Assembly: GCA_039090855.1 (NCBI GenBank) | Contig: CM077024.1 | Coordinates: forward strand, 63,201,594 to 63,265,593 | From: Macrothele yani | Taxonomy: Eukaryota > Arthropoda > Arachnida > Araneae > Macrothelidae | Direction: 5' to 3' | DNA length: 64,000 bases | Part shown: piece by piece, positions 11,171-21,502 of the stretch | Numbering within the stretch: the stretch's first letter is position 1 | How the letters are laid out: every line of letters starts with the position of its first letter | Program-made: the position numbers and the translations under genes | The notes under the pieces: model-generated | Told to the model about the DNA's origin: nothing | What the model saw: the letters and a program-made list of their open reading frames with translations, nothing else | Databases searched by the model: none

Positions 11171-11381
11171 TTTACGAAAATTTAGATGTAGAAGCTAATT
11201 TTTTCATGATGATGATAATGAATTTCGGCTTTTTTTTTATTCTACTCGGCGATTTAACATTGCTAAAACGTTTCCTGGTTAAAGTTATGATCGGCTCGAA
11301 TTGCCGTGCCGCCCCCTCCAGACTGCTGCCCGGGGCAGCTGCCCACCTTCGTTCCCCCCTAGATCCGGCCCTGTGCATTCG

Positions 11382-12324
11382 TTACGAATTTCACCAAGGA
11401 AAAAGTGCTACAAAAGCGTGTGCATCGATATGTTCTGTTCTGGGGGAGAATACTGTATCGAAAAGCACGTATGAGTTTTGGTTTTAGCGATCGAGAACGT
11501 AGCGGCATCCCGCAGAAGGTTGCACATGAGGAATTGCAAGCATTGCTGGATGAAGATTCGTCTGAAACGCAAAAAGAACTAGCTGAACAACTGGGGGTAA
11601 CTCAACAAATCATTTCCAATCGTTTACGCGCAATAGGAAAGATTCAGAAGGAAGGAAAATGGGTGCTACATGAACTGAGCCAGAGGAACAAGGATGAGCG
11701 TGCCATGAAGTGGTTGAATCTGTTGAATGAACAACACAGAAAGAATTTCCTGTGAAAAATCGTTACGGGTGATGAAAAGTGGATATGGTACGACAATCTC
11801 AAATGCAAAAAAACACTGGATAGACCCCAGTGAAGCATGCAACGACTTCGACACCGAAACGCAATATTCACACCAAGAAAGTTCTGCTCCGCATCTGGTG
11901 GATATAAAGGGTGTGCTCTATTATGAACTATTGGAACAGGATCAAACTCTTACTGCTGATCGCTATATAAGCAACCATTGCGGCGATTGAACCAGGAAAT
12001 CTGTCGGAAACGTCCATTCACAGGCAAAGGATTGTGTCCCGTGAAATTACTGCATGGCAGCGCTAGGCCGCATGTCGCAAAATCGGTCAAGGAAACATTA
12101 TTGACGCTTGGCTGGGAAGTTTTGGAGCACCCGGCGTCTAGTCCTGACATAGCCCCTTCAGACTATCATGAGTTCCGATCGACGCAACATGGTTTGTCTG
12201 CTGTACTGTTCCGGACATGGGACGATGTGCAAAAATGAATTGACGACTTCATATCTGGAATCCGTCAGCTGCCCGACCGATGGCGGAAGGTGATCGATAA
12301 TGACGGCGCATATTTTGATTTTTA
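11382..12324 (+). pseudogene. Mariner (DD34D-type) transposase, C-terminal bulk
   Basis: Continuation of the frame begun at 5133. Visible: LQALLDEDSSETQKELAEQL and LGVTQQIISNRLRAIGKIQK (second helix-turn-helix), then a stop, VTGDEKWIWYDN (first catalytic Asp), LLHGSARPHVAKSV (second Asp region, with Asp replaced by Gly), HPASSPDIAPSDYH (third), and a C-terminus resembling SDGxYF. Several stops and frame changes and the lost catalytic residue mean it is non-functional. The 3' terminal repeat was not found. Confidence 0.85.
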
Positions 12325-13568
12325 AAGGTATTGTTGTTTTCTCTCAAATTGCATTTTGCTTTGTCTTAAAACGCTTTAAAACTTATTTGTACATCTAAGT
12401 ACCATAACGTTTATGTAAAAAGTTCGTCATATAACTAAGGCGGAAAGAGAGGAAATAATTATGCGACATTAATCCCGGACTTTGAAACAGTGGAGGTTAG
12501 GTAGAAGCACGTAGCTGATCAAAGTCGAGTGAAATTCAAGGTATTGGTGCATTTTTATGATTTTCAGTAGATCCACAATAAAATATTCAAAAATAAGTAC
12601 ATATTTATTACAAATAAATCAAAGAAATAAATGAATTTCTAAAAATATATTGAAAAAAAAAAAATTGCTCTCGCAACAAAAACATGTGAATGTCTTCAAG
12701 ATATACGGCACATCAGTGGTATGATTAGTCTAGTGACCCAGACTAAAACCACGAGGTTTTGAGGGAGGGGAATAATATAAGGTTCAAGAATGGCTTTAAA
12801 CTTACCAATTTAGCTCATTTTATTTGTTTGTTTGTTTCTTTTATTGGGGTTAATAACGCAAGAGCCCGTATTGGCCAAAGAGTGTCAACTGCCAAGTACA
12901 GTCCAAAAACAGTTACATGTTCACATAAGGCCGTGGGGACGCCATCCGTCAGCTGGAGCACCACTGACCCCATGCCGGTTTGCTCATTTTCCACAATCGC
13001 TCACGGGGCAATAAGCTTGGTTGCGTTGCATCCATTTTTTTTTTTTACGAGAATGAGATCCCCAGTAGGCCTACAGAAATAACCCAGCACTGTGTTTAAA
13101 TTTGCTTTAAACTACAAGTCTTTTTATTTCCTTTCCGTATTTCCCAGTTTCCCTTTTCTCCTTCTCTTTTAGGTTCGGCAAATCTTAAAAAGGAAATAGA
13201 AAATACGCTCTCTGCAGTGTGAGTCGGGGTGGGAAAATGGCGTAACGTAGATATCTTGGGCGACTCAGTTAAAACGGTGTTTGATGGAGGTCCCCCAGAC
13301 TGAGCATGAGGTCCCCGGCGAACACCGGTACGCCCATGCGATAAAACATCTCTGGATTAGGGGAACATGTGACTTTGGCGACATTATGCAAGCCAATCGT
13401 GTGATACGCAAGCCAAAAGTGGAAAACGCAAGTCGTGTGTGACATAGAAAGCCAAATCATACATATCCTTATGCAAATTAGCGCCTGTAAAATCAGAATA
13501 CATATTAAATCACAGATTGAGATAAAAACGAAGGTTTTCCAGGGCTCCCTTACTCTTCCGCATTTATC
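12325..13568. other. Unassigned spacer
   Basis: No recognisable gene. A + strand frame at 12759-13082 has no family signature and ordinary composition, so it is not annotated as a gene. Contains short A and T runs near 12650 and 13030. Confidence 0.5.
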
Positions 13569-13901
13569 GTGACATTTCGCTTCTTGAAGTCTTCGGTTCG
13601 AATGATGTCTCAGCTGCATGATGTACCGGAACCAACGGCTTGGAGATATATTGGCATGATAGAAGAAGGTGAGACACAGCGGACAGTAGAAGAAGCCATT
13701 GAAGCATGGACGCCTCAATCAAATTTTACGGTTGATAAATTAATATCGGTGATATGGGAGAAGTTAGGAAAACGTTTTACAGTGAGAAATCGTAATGCTA
13801 TACGTGGCAAGTTTATTTTTTTTAGTAAAAATAATTCATTATATAATTCAATTGAAAACGACTTGAAGTCAGAGAATAATTTTTGTTGTTCTGTTCAGTA
13901 A
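13569..13901 (+). other. Unrecognised 110-codon open frame
   Basis: Open from 13569 to a stop at 13901. The stretch WRYIGMIEEGETQRTVEEAI vaguely resembles the first helix-turn-helix of Tc1-type transposases (IGM-x-E-x-G-x-TQR), but the rest shows no transposase core. Possibly a remnant; no function assigned. Confidence 0.2.
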
Positions 13902-13927
13902 CGGATACCGCGGGCAAAGGAATACCA

Positions 13928-13929
<2 letters not shown>

Positions 13930-13959
<30 letters not shown>
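13930..13959. repeat. Poly-T run (30 T)
   Basis: Uninterrupted T tract, possibly the reverse complement of a retroposon poly-A tail. No flanking duplication was identified. Confidence 0.85.
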
Positions 13960-13961
<2 letters not shown>

Positions 13962-14256
13962 CTTGAAATTTCAGCATTTATGCTATGACAATGGAGCCGC
14001 TATGAAGGATAAAACACAATGGACTTCAAAAAACATAATTTTTCGACCTAAAACCCTTATGCATTTCATGTATACTTTGAGCGGCTCATACTTTAAATAT
14101 TGTCATAAAAAATGACGAAATAATTTATCTACAAATTGTGAGCATTTTCAGCAGTGTTCAAGAAATATATGCTTTTTTACGCTTTCCAAATGTAGGTTGA
14201 AGAAGCGTATATGCTCCAGCTTTTTCCGTTCGTCCATCTGTCCATCTGTCCGCACC

Positions 14257-14672
14257 ATAACTCGCGTAAAAATAATTCGATTTCGATGAAATTTTAGTAT
14301 GTGGTAGGGACGAACCCTATTGAAAATGGGACAAATGGGGTCAAATGTCATGACGTAGGAGCGGGATCCATTCCATTGCCCTTATGCGTCATAACTTGCG
14401 TAAATATGGTTCGATTTCAATGCAATTTTAGTATGTGGTAGGGGACCGCCTGGGGACGAACCCTATTGAAAATGGGTGAAGTGTCAAAGGTCAGGACATA
14501 AGAGTGGGATGCATTCCATTGCTCTTAGGCGTCATAACGTGCGTAAAAATAGCTCGATTTCGATGAAATTTTAGTATGTGGTAGGGGACCACCTGGGGAC
14601 GAACCCTATTGAAAATAGGCGAAATGGGGTCAAAGGTCCGGACATAGGATTGGGATCCATTCCATCGCCCTT
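14257..14672. repeat. Minisatellite, three ~131-143-bp units
   Basis: Units starting at CATAACTCGCG/CATAACTTGCG/CATAACGTGCG (about 14257, 14388 and 14531) share TTTTAGTATGTGGTAGGG, GACGAACCCTATTGAAAAT and GGGATCCATTCCATTGCC. A more diverged fourth relative lies at about 16258-16408 (GGGGTCAAAGGTCAGGTCAT). Confidence 0.85.
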
Positions 14673-14686
14673 ATCCCATACTATTG

Positions 14687-15119
14687 AGGTGGACGTCAAG
14701 TAATTTTTGCTTCCTATAGTTCCAATGGAAAAACTTTTGTACACATTTCCTTCATAATTAGTGTGTTCCCAAGGATGAAAATTTTAACATTGATTAAAAT
14801 AACTTCATATTATAACTTGGAATACTTAATATTTTCTAAAACATAACCATAATTATATTAAACTTTTCCTTTCGTGGTGTTGAAAGCAGAAAAAAGATGG
14901 CGCGACCTGTACTTTGATGACGTCAGTATAGACAAACAAATGTTGGATTGCATAATTATGGTTATGTTTTAGAAAATATTAAGTATTCCATGTTATAAAA
15001 TGAAGCTACTTTAATCGATGTTCAAATTTTCATCCTTAGGAACGCATTAATTGTGAAAAAATGTGTACAGAAGTTTTTCCATTGGAAGTACAGGAAGCAA
15101 AATTACTTGACGTCCACCT
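14687..15119. mobile_element. MITE with ~170-bp terminal inverted repeats
   Basis: The arms 14687-14856 and about 14950-15119 are inverted copies: both ends read AGGTGGACGTCAAGTAATTT inward, and the inner ends share a segment around CATAACCATAATTAT. The centre is about 90 bases with no reading frame. It follows directly on the minisatellite. Superfamily not determined. Confidence 0.85.
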
Positions 15120-15732
15120 TAAAGGAGCAATTCTTGTATCTATGTAAATTTTATTTTGAAAACGGCTCTAAGGATTTTGATGAAAGTCGTTAACCTACCG
15201 TTTTCTGGCACTAGAAATCGATTTAGCTTGATCTCGACTTTGGGAAAATTCGTTTAGTGGATTAAATAACCACCTCGAGTTATCGCGTTTTTAGTGTCAT
15301 GGCGTCGTCCTATTAATGTTTCCCATGCTTAGAAATCTTATGACGTCACACTCTCGCGATTGAGATGTTGGCGCGCGGTCACGCCATCTGCCTCATTACG
15401 GCACGCGTTTTATGACGTCACACTCTCGCGACCATCTGCCTTATTACGTCACGCGTTGTGTGCGTGTTACACTTTACCTCTATTATCTTCTAGAACAAAA
15501 AGTGAGTTGTGCCAGCTGCTTGGAGTTGATGCGTTGTACAGTATAAGCAGCGGAACGCTGATGTGTTTTTCCCTTCAAAAGGTAAACTGTTAATACAGCA
15601 TTTTTTTTTGTTAGGTTTTTGAATAGTCACTTGATGACGAGCGTATCCGCTGTGCTAAAATATGATTAGTTCATTTTTATTAATTACTATTAACAGAGTG
15701 TCACGTGGATGGTAAAACAATATGAAAAAAAT
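15120..15732. other. Unassigned spacer with short duplicated motif
   Basis: GACGTCACACTCTCGCGA occurs twice (about 15342 and 15414), otherwise no gene or element identified. Confidence 0.5.
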
Positions 15733-16200
15733 ATGGCTGGTCGACCCCCTACGAAACGTGGACGTTTCAACTTCAATAAGAAGAATAAGTAGAATACGGC
15801 AATGTTGGAACAAGAACAAGCGGAAGAAGTAAATATGGAACAGCTTGCACATTCAAGAGCCGATGGTTTCCGATCACTTCCATCGGAAGATCAGCCTACA
15901 AAACGACCTTTTCGAACAGCTAAGGCGAGGAGCATGGAAATAATGTCCGACGTTATTATAACCCTTAATGAATCTATATCAGAAGAAAAGCTGATTGAAT
16001 GCGGCCAATAAATAGACAGCGAATGGCAGTTGAATCATCCGAAGAACGTAACGAGCGCTTGGAAGAACTACGAAGTCGTTCATCACAGCGAATCGCAACC
16101 GAAACTGCGGATGAACGTGTTCAGCGACTGGAACACTTAGGACAACGTGCAACTGAACGACTTAGCATTACAATACTTGGAAACAACATATCAAAATTAA
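15733..16200 (+). pseudogene. Possible Helitron-associated N-terminal fragment
   Basis: After a short basic leader (MAGRPPTKRGRFNFNKKNK, ending in a stop) come two frames with Arg/Glu-rich repeats: ESSEERNERLEELRSRSSQR and ATETADERVQRLEHLGQRAT. Repeats of the form ETxEERxxRLxxxRxR are typical of the N-terminal part of arthropod Helitron-linked proteins, from memory of that family. No Rep or helicase motif is seen, and frame changes and stops are present. Confidence 0.35.
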
Positions 16201-16420
16201 AAAAAAAATGTGCTCTCATCCCCCTTTAACCGCGCGATCTTCGGTGTTCCTGATATTGCGTTATAACTTACGTACAAATGCTTCGATTGAGACAAAACTT
16301 TATCATGTTGTTCCGGAATTATTCTTTACCGGTTCTGTTGAATATGGTCGAACCGAACGGGGTCAAAGGTCAGGTCATAGGAGCGAGGTTTATTCTACAG
16401 CCACTATCCTCATAACTTGA

Positions 16421-16739
16421 ATAATGCTTTCTGGTATGTTGGAAAGCGTATCATAATCAATGCATTGCACGATTTTACTAACTTGTTTTTCTGGATTCCA
16501 TTACCGTTGGTGAATCATAAAGAAAGAGCTTCCAGCGTTGACTATATGACCAAGCTCTGAAACATAGTGAGTAAATAGGATCGGTGTAATAAGGTTACCC
16601 TTAGAGGACTGTGGTACAATTTGGATGTAATCCAAGATATATTATATTAGCGCTTTAACGAATCTTTTAGAGACAGTGATACACGAAATTTAACCAATCT
16701 TTCATGGGAAAAAGAATTAAACCAAAAACAAAAAACAAA
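16421..16739. other. Unassigned spacer
   Basis: No gene or repeat recognised. Confidence 0.5.
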
Positions 16740-17800
16740 CTGTAAGGTGACGGAGTCGGGCCCCACTAATTATTTCCAGGTAGTAATATTTTCTGTAATT
16801 ATTTCTCATTTCAAAGGCAATGTAATGTAAATTGAATGCACGTGTTGGCACGTGGTACGTTTCCTTTATATGACGGATTGTGTAACACCGAACGAAGCAC
16901 ATGACTAGCAAGATCCGTTGACTTCGACCGATTCGACGGGGTCTGATGTATTGGTCAAAGGTCACCACTTCCGGTGAACGGCTAACTCTACACCAAGAGG
17001 ATTTTCAGAGGCGGAAAGGAGGGGGGGGGAGATTAAGGATATAAAAGGAAGCGACACGTTCTCTAGAGAGGCTTTTCGCGTTTCACCAGCGTGCGTCGGA
17101 TGGGGACCGTCAACCCCCCTCCCCGGTAACAAATAAGGGCGTCTTTCTCCCCCTTTCTACCTCACTTCCGTGTCGCTTTCCTATCGGGCACTCTAGCCCA
17201 AATCTCCTAGCTTCCTATTTCTAAGGGTTGTTTAAGACCTGGGGTCAGACACTCTCTGCCTAAAATCCTCTACATATGATCTATTACGCGTTTCACCCAC
17301 AGATATCATATAAAGGACTTTATATGATATCTGTGGTTTCACCTTCCACGGAGTTGGACGTCGTGTTTTACGCAGAGAGTGCCGGTTAGACCTCTCGGGG
17401 TTTTTCGTTTTCACTGACGGAGGGGTCAGGATTTTTCGGCGATAAGAGATCGGCCGGTATTTTAGACGGAACGACTCAAGTCCACGTGGCGGAGGGTTTT
17501 CCGGGATATCGGTAAGATAGTGAAGTGTTCGCTAGCTGGAAACCTGTTGGCACGTGGAGGTAGCCAATCGAACGGAACTTATTCTTTCATCTATTAAATT
17601 TTGTCTCGTCTAACCAAGGACTTGTTATTGGACTGCCTCATTATCGTAGATCTTAAGAATTGCTGACTACACGTTCCAGTATTTCAGCGGTCGAGTTCAA
17701 CTCATCGGCACTCAAAAGAACCTACGTCAGACCCGTTTGAGAGATTCGGATTCTGTAAGGCCTAGTGGCAGATCGAACCCAGCGGGACCTGTCACAAACA
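16740..17800 (+). mobile_element. LTR-like block with TATA box (candidate solo LTR)
   Basis: Starts TGTAAGGTGACGG and ends near CCTGTCACA, has TATAAAAG at 17040-17047, no coding capacity and about 1.06 kb, all compatible with a solo LTR. The segment 17121-17285 recurs in inverted orientation at 53991-54150, proving it is part of a dispersed repeat. No convincing 4-6-bp target duplication could be fixed, so boundaries and class are tentative. Confidence 0.4.
17297..17336. repeat. 40-bp near-perfect palindrome
   Basis: Two 19-base arms (CCACAGATATCATATAAAG and its exact complement) separated by GA. It lies about 250 bases downstream of the TATA box in the LTR-like block, so a transcript would carry a strong hairpin. 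Confidence 0.95.
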
Positions 17801-17924
17801 TTCAAGTTTATTTGTTCCAGAAAGATCTGGTACGCTCTTTCAACAAAAAATAATTATAGTAGCAAATTAATGTAAATATAGTACTCAAAAAATTATATAC
17901 AGCATATGCACAATCGTATCAGAA

Positions 17925-18640
17925 TAATATGACCACTTAACTAATAATGGGAATAACCACCCTTGGCTCGGATGGCAGCGGCGAGACGGCGTCGCATGGA
18001 CGCAATGAGGCCCTGAAAGGTTTCCCGAGGCACACGTGCCCATTCGGACTGCAGCAGAGCACGAAGGTCCCGGAGATGGCATGGTTGTGGGTCGGCACAT
18101 CGAACCTGCCGATCCAAATAGTCCCACAAGTGCTCTATGGGATTGAGGTCGGGCGACTCGCCGGCCAAGGGAGAACGGAGACATCGCTGTCGTGTTCCTG
18201 GAACCAGTCACGCAGCTCCTTAGCTACGCGGCACGGTGCATTGTCTTGTTGGTAGACACTATCACCACCAGGGTAAACGTCCAACATCAAGGGATGCATG
18301 TGGTCAGCGAGGATGAACAGGTAGCCATTGGCGTTCAGGGACCCATCAAGTGGTATCATCGGTTCCAGATCATACCAGGAAAATGTCCCCCAGATATGCA
18401 TACTGCCACCGCCGGCCTGAACTTGACTGACAAACGTGTCCGGATGTTGGTTCTCGTGTGTCTGACGCTGTATCCACCACCGCCCGTCACTTCCGTGGAT
18501 TAGAAGCCTCGATTCGTCGGAGAAGGCAACTTTTCCCACTCTTCCACTGTCCAATGACGGTAGTCCCATGCGAACTGCAGGCGTCATTGCCGATGGACCT
18601 GAGTTAACATGGGCGCCTTGACGCAGCGTCGACTCCGGAG
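17925..18640 (-). pseudogene. Tc1-like transposase, C-terminal two thirds, frameshifted
   Basis: The - strand shows KVAFSDESRLLIHGSDGRWW (first catalytic Asp), MHIWGTFSWYDLEPMIPLDG, YQQDNAPCRVAKELRDWFQE (second Asp) and, after a frame change near 18140-18170, ESPDLNPIEHLWDYLDRQVR (the DD34E Glu is in PIEH). The C-terminus ends AIRAKGGYSHY. The 3' end of the element is near 17925 (GACCACTTAACTAATAATG). The 5' third and its terminal repeat are missing, so it is truncated. Confidence 0.85.
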
Positions 18641-18778
18641 ACCATGCGTAACAGGGTTCGCTCTACTATTATCGGGGATCCGTGCCTGTATGCCCTAGCG
18701 TTCATTTGCGTGGTCAATTTGAGATGTACTACAGAGGTTAAAGCACGTGTGAAGACGACAAATCTGCAGCGATACATT

Positions 18779-18850
18779 CCGTCCGTGTAGCTTAGTTGGA
18801 AGAGCAACTTACTCAACTTACTCGTTCGTAATGCCGTACTGTATCACTTC
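18779..18850 (+). repeat. tRNA-derived SINE fragment (family B)
   Basis: GTCCGTGTAGCTTAGTTGG followed by AGAGCAACTTACTC matches, with few changes, the reverse complement of the SINE unit at 45540-45590. The box B region is degenerate. It lies 50 bases before the Polinton. Confidence 0.6.
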
Positions 18851-18899
18851 GATTTTGCTTTTACAAAAATGTTCAATACACGAATAAATAAGGTATGTA

Positions 18900-19011
18900 A
18901 GTAGTAGAAAATGACGGATTCTGGCTTAAACCGCAGCCCATAGACTTAACATTAGGTATCGGCCGGAGCAGCCGGAGCCAGCCGGAGCAAGCTGCAGCCG
19001 AGCGAACGGAG
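18900..19011 (+). repeat. Polinton left terminal inverted repeat
   Basis: 112 bp. The outer part is AT-balanced and the inner part is GC-rich with repeated GCCGGAGC-type octamers (about 18962-18990). One difference from the right copy (TAT versus TGT in the stretch after CATTAGG). Weak similarity continues a few bases inward. Confidence 0.95.
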
Positions 19012-19672
19012 TGGGGGGCGTGGCCTGACGCAGGCATCAGGAGGATGCGGGGGTGTGGTATGGGTGAGGATGTAGGTGGTGCTAGTGTGTTGTGACGTTG
19101 CTGATGTGCTGCCCCCTTGCGGTGCTTCTTGGAACTTTCGATGGATCTTTGATTTTGTGGGATGGCAACGACAGTGTGGAAAGGGGGTCGACATAGGGGG
19201 ATGTCAACTCCATGTGCTGCTCCCTAGCGGTGCTTCTTGGAACTTTATTATTTTCTCGGGAGATTTATTGGACTTTGTCAAATTTTTTGAGAAAAAGGAA
19301 GCGAAGTCTTTCGTCCTTCCAAGTTCCTTTTCCCTCGAATTTATTTTTTAAAACTTTCCTTTTTAGAAATTCCCTGAGGTGTTAGGAATTTGTATAGACG
19401 TTGTTTCTCTCGAAATGTTTTACTCCGGAGTACATAAAAAATGCTCTGATGGTCCCAGCGAGATTCGTTCCTGTGTCAGCTAGTTTGCTAGCTTCACGCC
19501 TTTTCCCACTAGACCACCCGACCATTGAAAAAAGATGCTTGTTAGACGAAGGCTTGCGTAGTCTTTTTAAAAAAGGGGTGGGGTCCTACTTGATCTCATT
19601 TGTTTTCTGCAAGTGATGGTGTGAACATGAGTTTTTCTGTTACGGTGGATCGTATCTCGTTGAACTGTTGTA
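19012..19672. other. Polinton left non-coding arm
   Basis: No gene with family support. It holds a direct repeat whose unit ends CGGTGCTTCTTGGAACTTT-like (about 19106-19140 and 19216-19250), a T-rich stretch, and the tRNA-like sequence at 19449-19525. Confidence 0.6.
19449..19525 (-). other. tRNA-like sequence inside the Polinton
   Basis: On the - strand, 77 bases begin ATGGTC and end GACCAT (six-pair potential stem), with box A-like GTGGTCTAGTGG and box B-like GGAACGAATC, and a central hairpin AGCTAG/CTAGCT. T-arm pairing is poor and a standard 7-base anticodon loop cannot be drawn, so it is not called as a tRNA gene. Confidence 0.35.
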
Positions 19673-20728
19673 ATGGAGGAAATGATGAAACAGACTTATC
19701 ACACAGCTCAGAAAATAGGAAGTTTCGGTGGTATCAATGCTTTATTCCGTGCTGTGGAGAAAGAGGGCATCAAGAAAAAAGATGTGAAGAAATGGTTGAA
19801 GAGAGAGAAAACGTACACTCTTCACAAACCGGTGAGACGACATTTTCGGAGAAATAGAGTTATGGTTAATAAATTAAATCAACAGTTTCAAGCAGACCTA
19901 GCCGATGTCTCCAGTTTGAGTCAACATAACGATGGATTTCGTTACTTGTTGACATGTATTGACATTTTTTCCAAATATGCATGGGTGATTCCTTTAAAGC
20001 AAAAGTCGGGTTCCCATATCGTCCAAGCCTTTTCCCAGATATTCAAAGAAAGAAAGCCAGTAAAACTTCAAACAGATAAAGGAACTGAATTTAAGAACAA
20101 AGAGTTTCAAAAGTTTTTAAAACAGCATGAGGTGCATTTCTTTACGACAAACAACGAGACGAAAGCAAGTGTAGTGGAGAGATTCAATCGTACGCTCAAA
20201 ACTCGAATGTGGCGATACTTTACAAGTCAAAATTCGTTCAGATTTATGGACGTACTCAACGATTTAGTTCACAGTTACAATCATTCCCCCCATCGAAGTA
20301 TAAAAATGAAGCCTGTAGATGTAAACGAAGATAATGAAAAACAAGTGTTTGACAATCTGTATGGTGACCTCAAGAGGGAAAAACCCTCCTATAAATTTCA
20401 GGTGGGTGAACACGTGAGGATTAGTAAAGCGAAATTGACATTTGAGAAAGGATACGAATCAAATTGGACGGAAGAAGTTTTTGTTGTGAGCGGTCTTGTT
20501 CCCAGATCCCCACCCGTCTATAAAGTTAAAGATTTATTGAACGAAGAGCTGGAAGGAACTTTTTACGCCGAAGAGCTTCAAAAAGTGTCTCTCTCCGAGT
20601 CCTTTACTGTCGAACGTGTTCTAAAGAAACGTAAAAGAAAAGGAAAAATGGAATTCTTTGTCAAATTTAAAGGGTATCTTGATAAATTTAATGCTTGGAT
20701 CCCCGCAGAAGATTTGACCTCTCTATAA
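19673..20728 (+). CDS. Polinton integrase (rve DDE) with C-terminal chromodomain
   Basis: 351 residues, complete. The N-terminal zone has SFGGINALFRAVEKEG and YTLHKPVRRHFRRNR. The DDE core shows Asp in FQADLADVSS (about residue 75), Asp in LQTDKGTEFKN (about 140) and Glu in ASVVERFNRTLK (about 165). An SH3-like segment (VGEHVRISKAKLTF) follows. The last ~50 residues (FTVERVLKKRKRKG to FNAWIPAEDLTSL) form a chromodomain. Family role: inserts element DNA, making 6-bp duplications, as seen at this element's ends. The chromodomain may target chromatin (inference). First gene of the left arm; its stop overlaps the TATA box of the next gene. Confidence 0.95.
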   Translation: MEEMMKQTYHTAQKIGSFGGINALFRAVEKEGIKKKDVKKWLKREKTYTLHKPVRRHFRRNRVMVNKLNQQFQADLADVSSLSQHNDGFRYLLTCIDIFSKYAWVIPLKQKSGSHIVQAFSQIFKERKPVKLQTDKGTEFKNKEFQKFLKQHEVHFFTTNNETKASVVERFNRTLKTRMWRYFTSQNSFRFMDVLNDLVHSYNHSPHRSIKMKPVDVNEDNEKQVFDNLYGDLKREKPSYKFQVGEHVRISKAKLTFEKGYESNWTEEVFVVSGLVPRSPPVYKVKDLLNEELEGTFYAEELQKVSLSESFTVERVLKKRKRKGKMEFFVKFKGYLDKFNAWIPAEDLTSL

Positions 20729-20730
20729 AA
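20724..20730 (+). promoter_or_regulatory. TATA box for the capsid-gene cluster
   Basis: TATAAAA overlaps the integrase stop codon (20726-20728) and lies 36 bases before the penton ATG, leaving a very short leader. Position and orientation fit a promoter for the minor capsid gene. Confidence 0.5.
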
Positions 20731-20765
20731 CTGATCTTTTTTTAGATGAAACATCATTCGTCAAC

Positions 20766-21500
20766 ATGACTTTCTATCTAACGTTACCTAGCGACAGCTC
20801 TCTCCGTTACTTTTCAGACAATAAAATTTCTCATTTCATTACACGTCTTCCTTCCCAGATCGAACTCAATGGTGACTGGGAAGTGGGACTCGTCGAACTC
20901 ATCTACCCTCATTCCTGATTTAATGTGAATGTAAATTCAAATTCCTTTGCTTACGGTCTCGGTCCATGTCAACTGAAAGCAGCAAAAATCCCTGCTGGAT
21001 ATTATGATTCTGTGGGAGACGTGGTAAAAGCCATGTCCCAGCATTGGTCGAAAAAAATTACGATGTTTTTTAATAAAACCACGAGACGTGTCAAAGCCGC
21101 TTTAACTCTTGGTTCTCAGTTGGAGTTATTTCCAGGAATTGCAGAAATTCTAGGTTTTCAACCTGGAGTGTATTCGGCCTCGGGAGGAAGCGATGCTACC
21201 ATTCATGGAAATTTCGTAGCCGATCTGAACACATCGCTTTCCCTGTTATACGTGTACAGCGATATTGTGGAACCTCAGCCTGTAGGAGACATGGTTGCTC
21301 CTCTCCTTCGCATCGTGAAAGTGAGCGGAGAAGACGGAGATGTGGTGAGCGCCTTGTACGACCGTCCCCATTATTTACCTCTCGCAAGAAAACATTTTCA
21401 ATCCGTCGAAATCGTTATAAGGAATCACTCAGGTCAATTAGTGCCATTTGAACGTGGGAGAGCGATCGTGAAACTTCATTTTCGTCTCAAACAACTGTAA
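20766..21500 (+). pseudogene. Penton-like minor capsid protein, interrupted by TGA
   Basis: The frame from ATG 20766 begins MTFYLTLPSDSSLRYFSDN and contains ITRLPSQIELNGDWEVGLVE, typical of the Polinton/adintovirus penton (single jelly-roll) protein. An in-frame TGA lies at codon 51 (20916-20918), after which the frame is open to 21500 (about 194 more codons, including AKIPAGYYDSVGDVVKAMSQ and IVKVSGEDGDVVSALYDRPH). Known role: vertex protein of the predicted icosahedral capsid. With the stop, no full product is expected unless it is read through. Three bases separate it from the next ATG. Confidence 0.88.
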
Positions 21501-21502
21501 CC

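Larger units (their letters stand above)
5171..11373 (-). mobile_element. hAT-superfamily transposon, 6.2 kb, hosting two RTE insertions
   Basis: The left end CAGTGCCGGATCTAG and right end CTAGATCCGGCCCTG are short terminal inverted repeats. They are flanked by a perfect 8-bp duplication TGCATTCG (5163-5170 and 11374-11381), diagnostic for hAT. A decayed hAT/ZMYM-like transposase lies on the - strand at 9372-11170. The RTE copies at 5231-8413 and 8437-8726 have their own target duplications, so they landed inside the hAT later. The hAT itself landed in the mariner. Confidence 0.92.

Noticed and set aside
12759..13082. 107-codon + strand open frame as a gene
   Set aside because: No recognisable motif, no start context or neighbours to support it.
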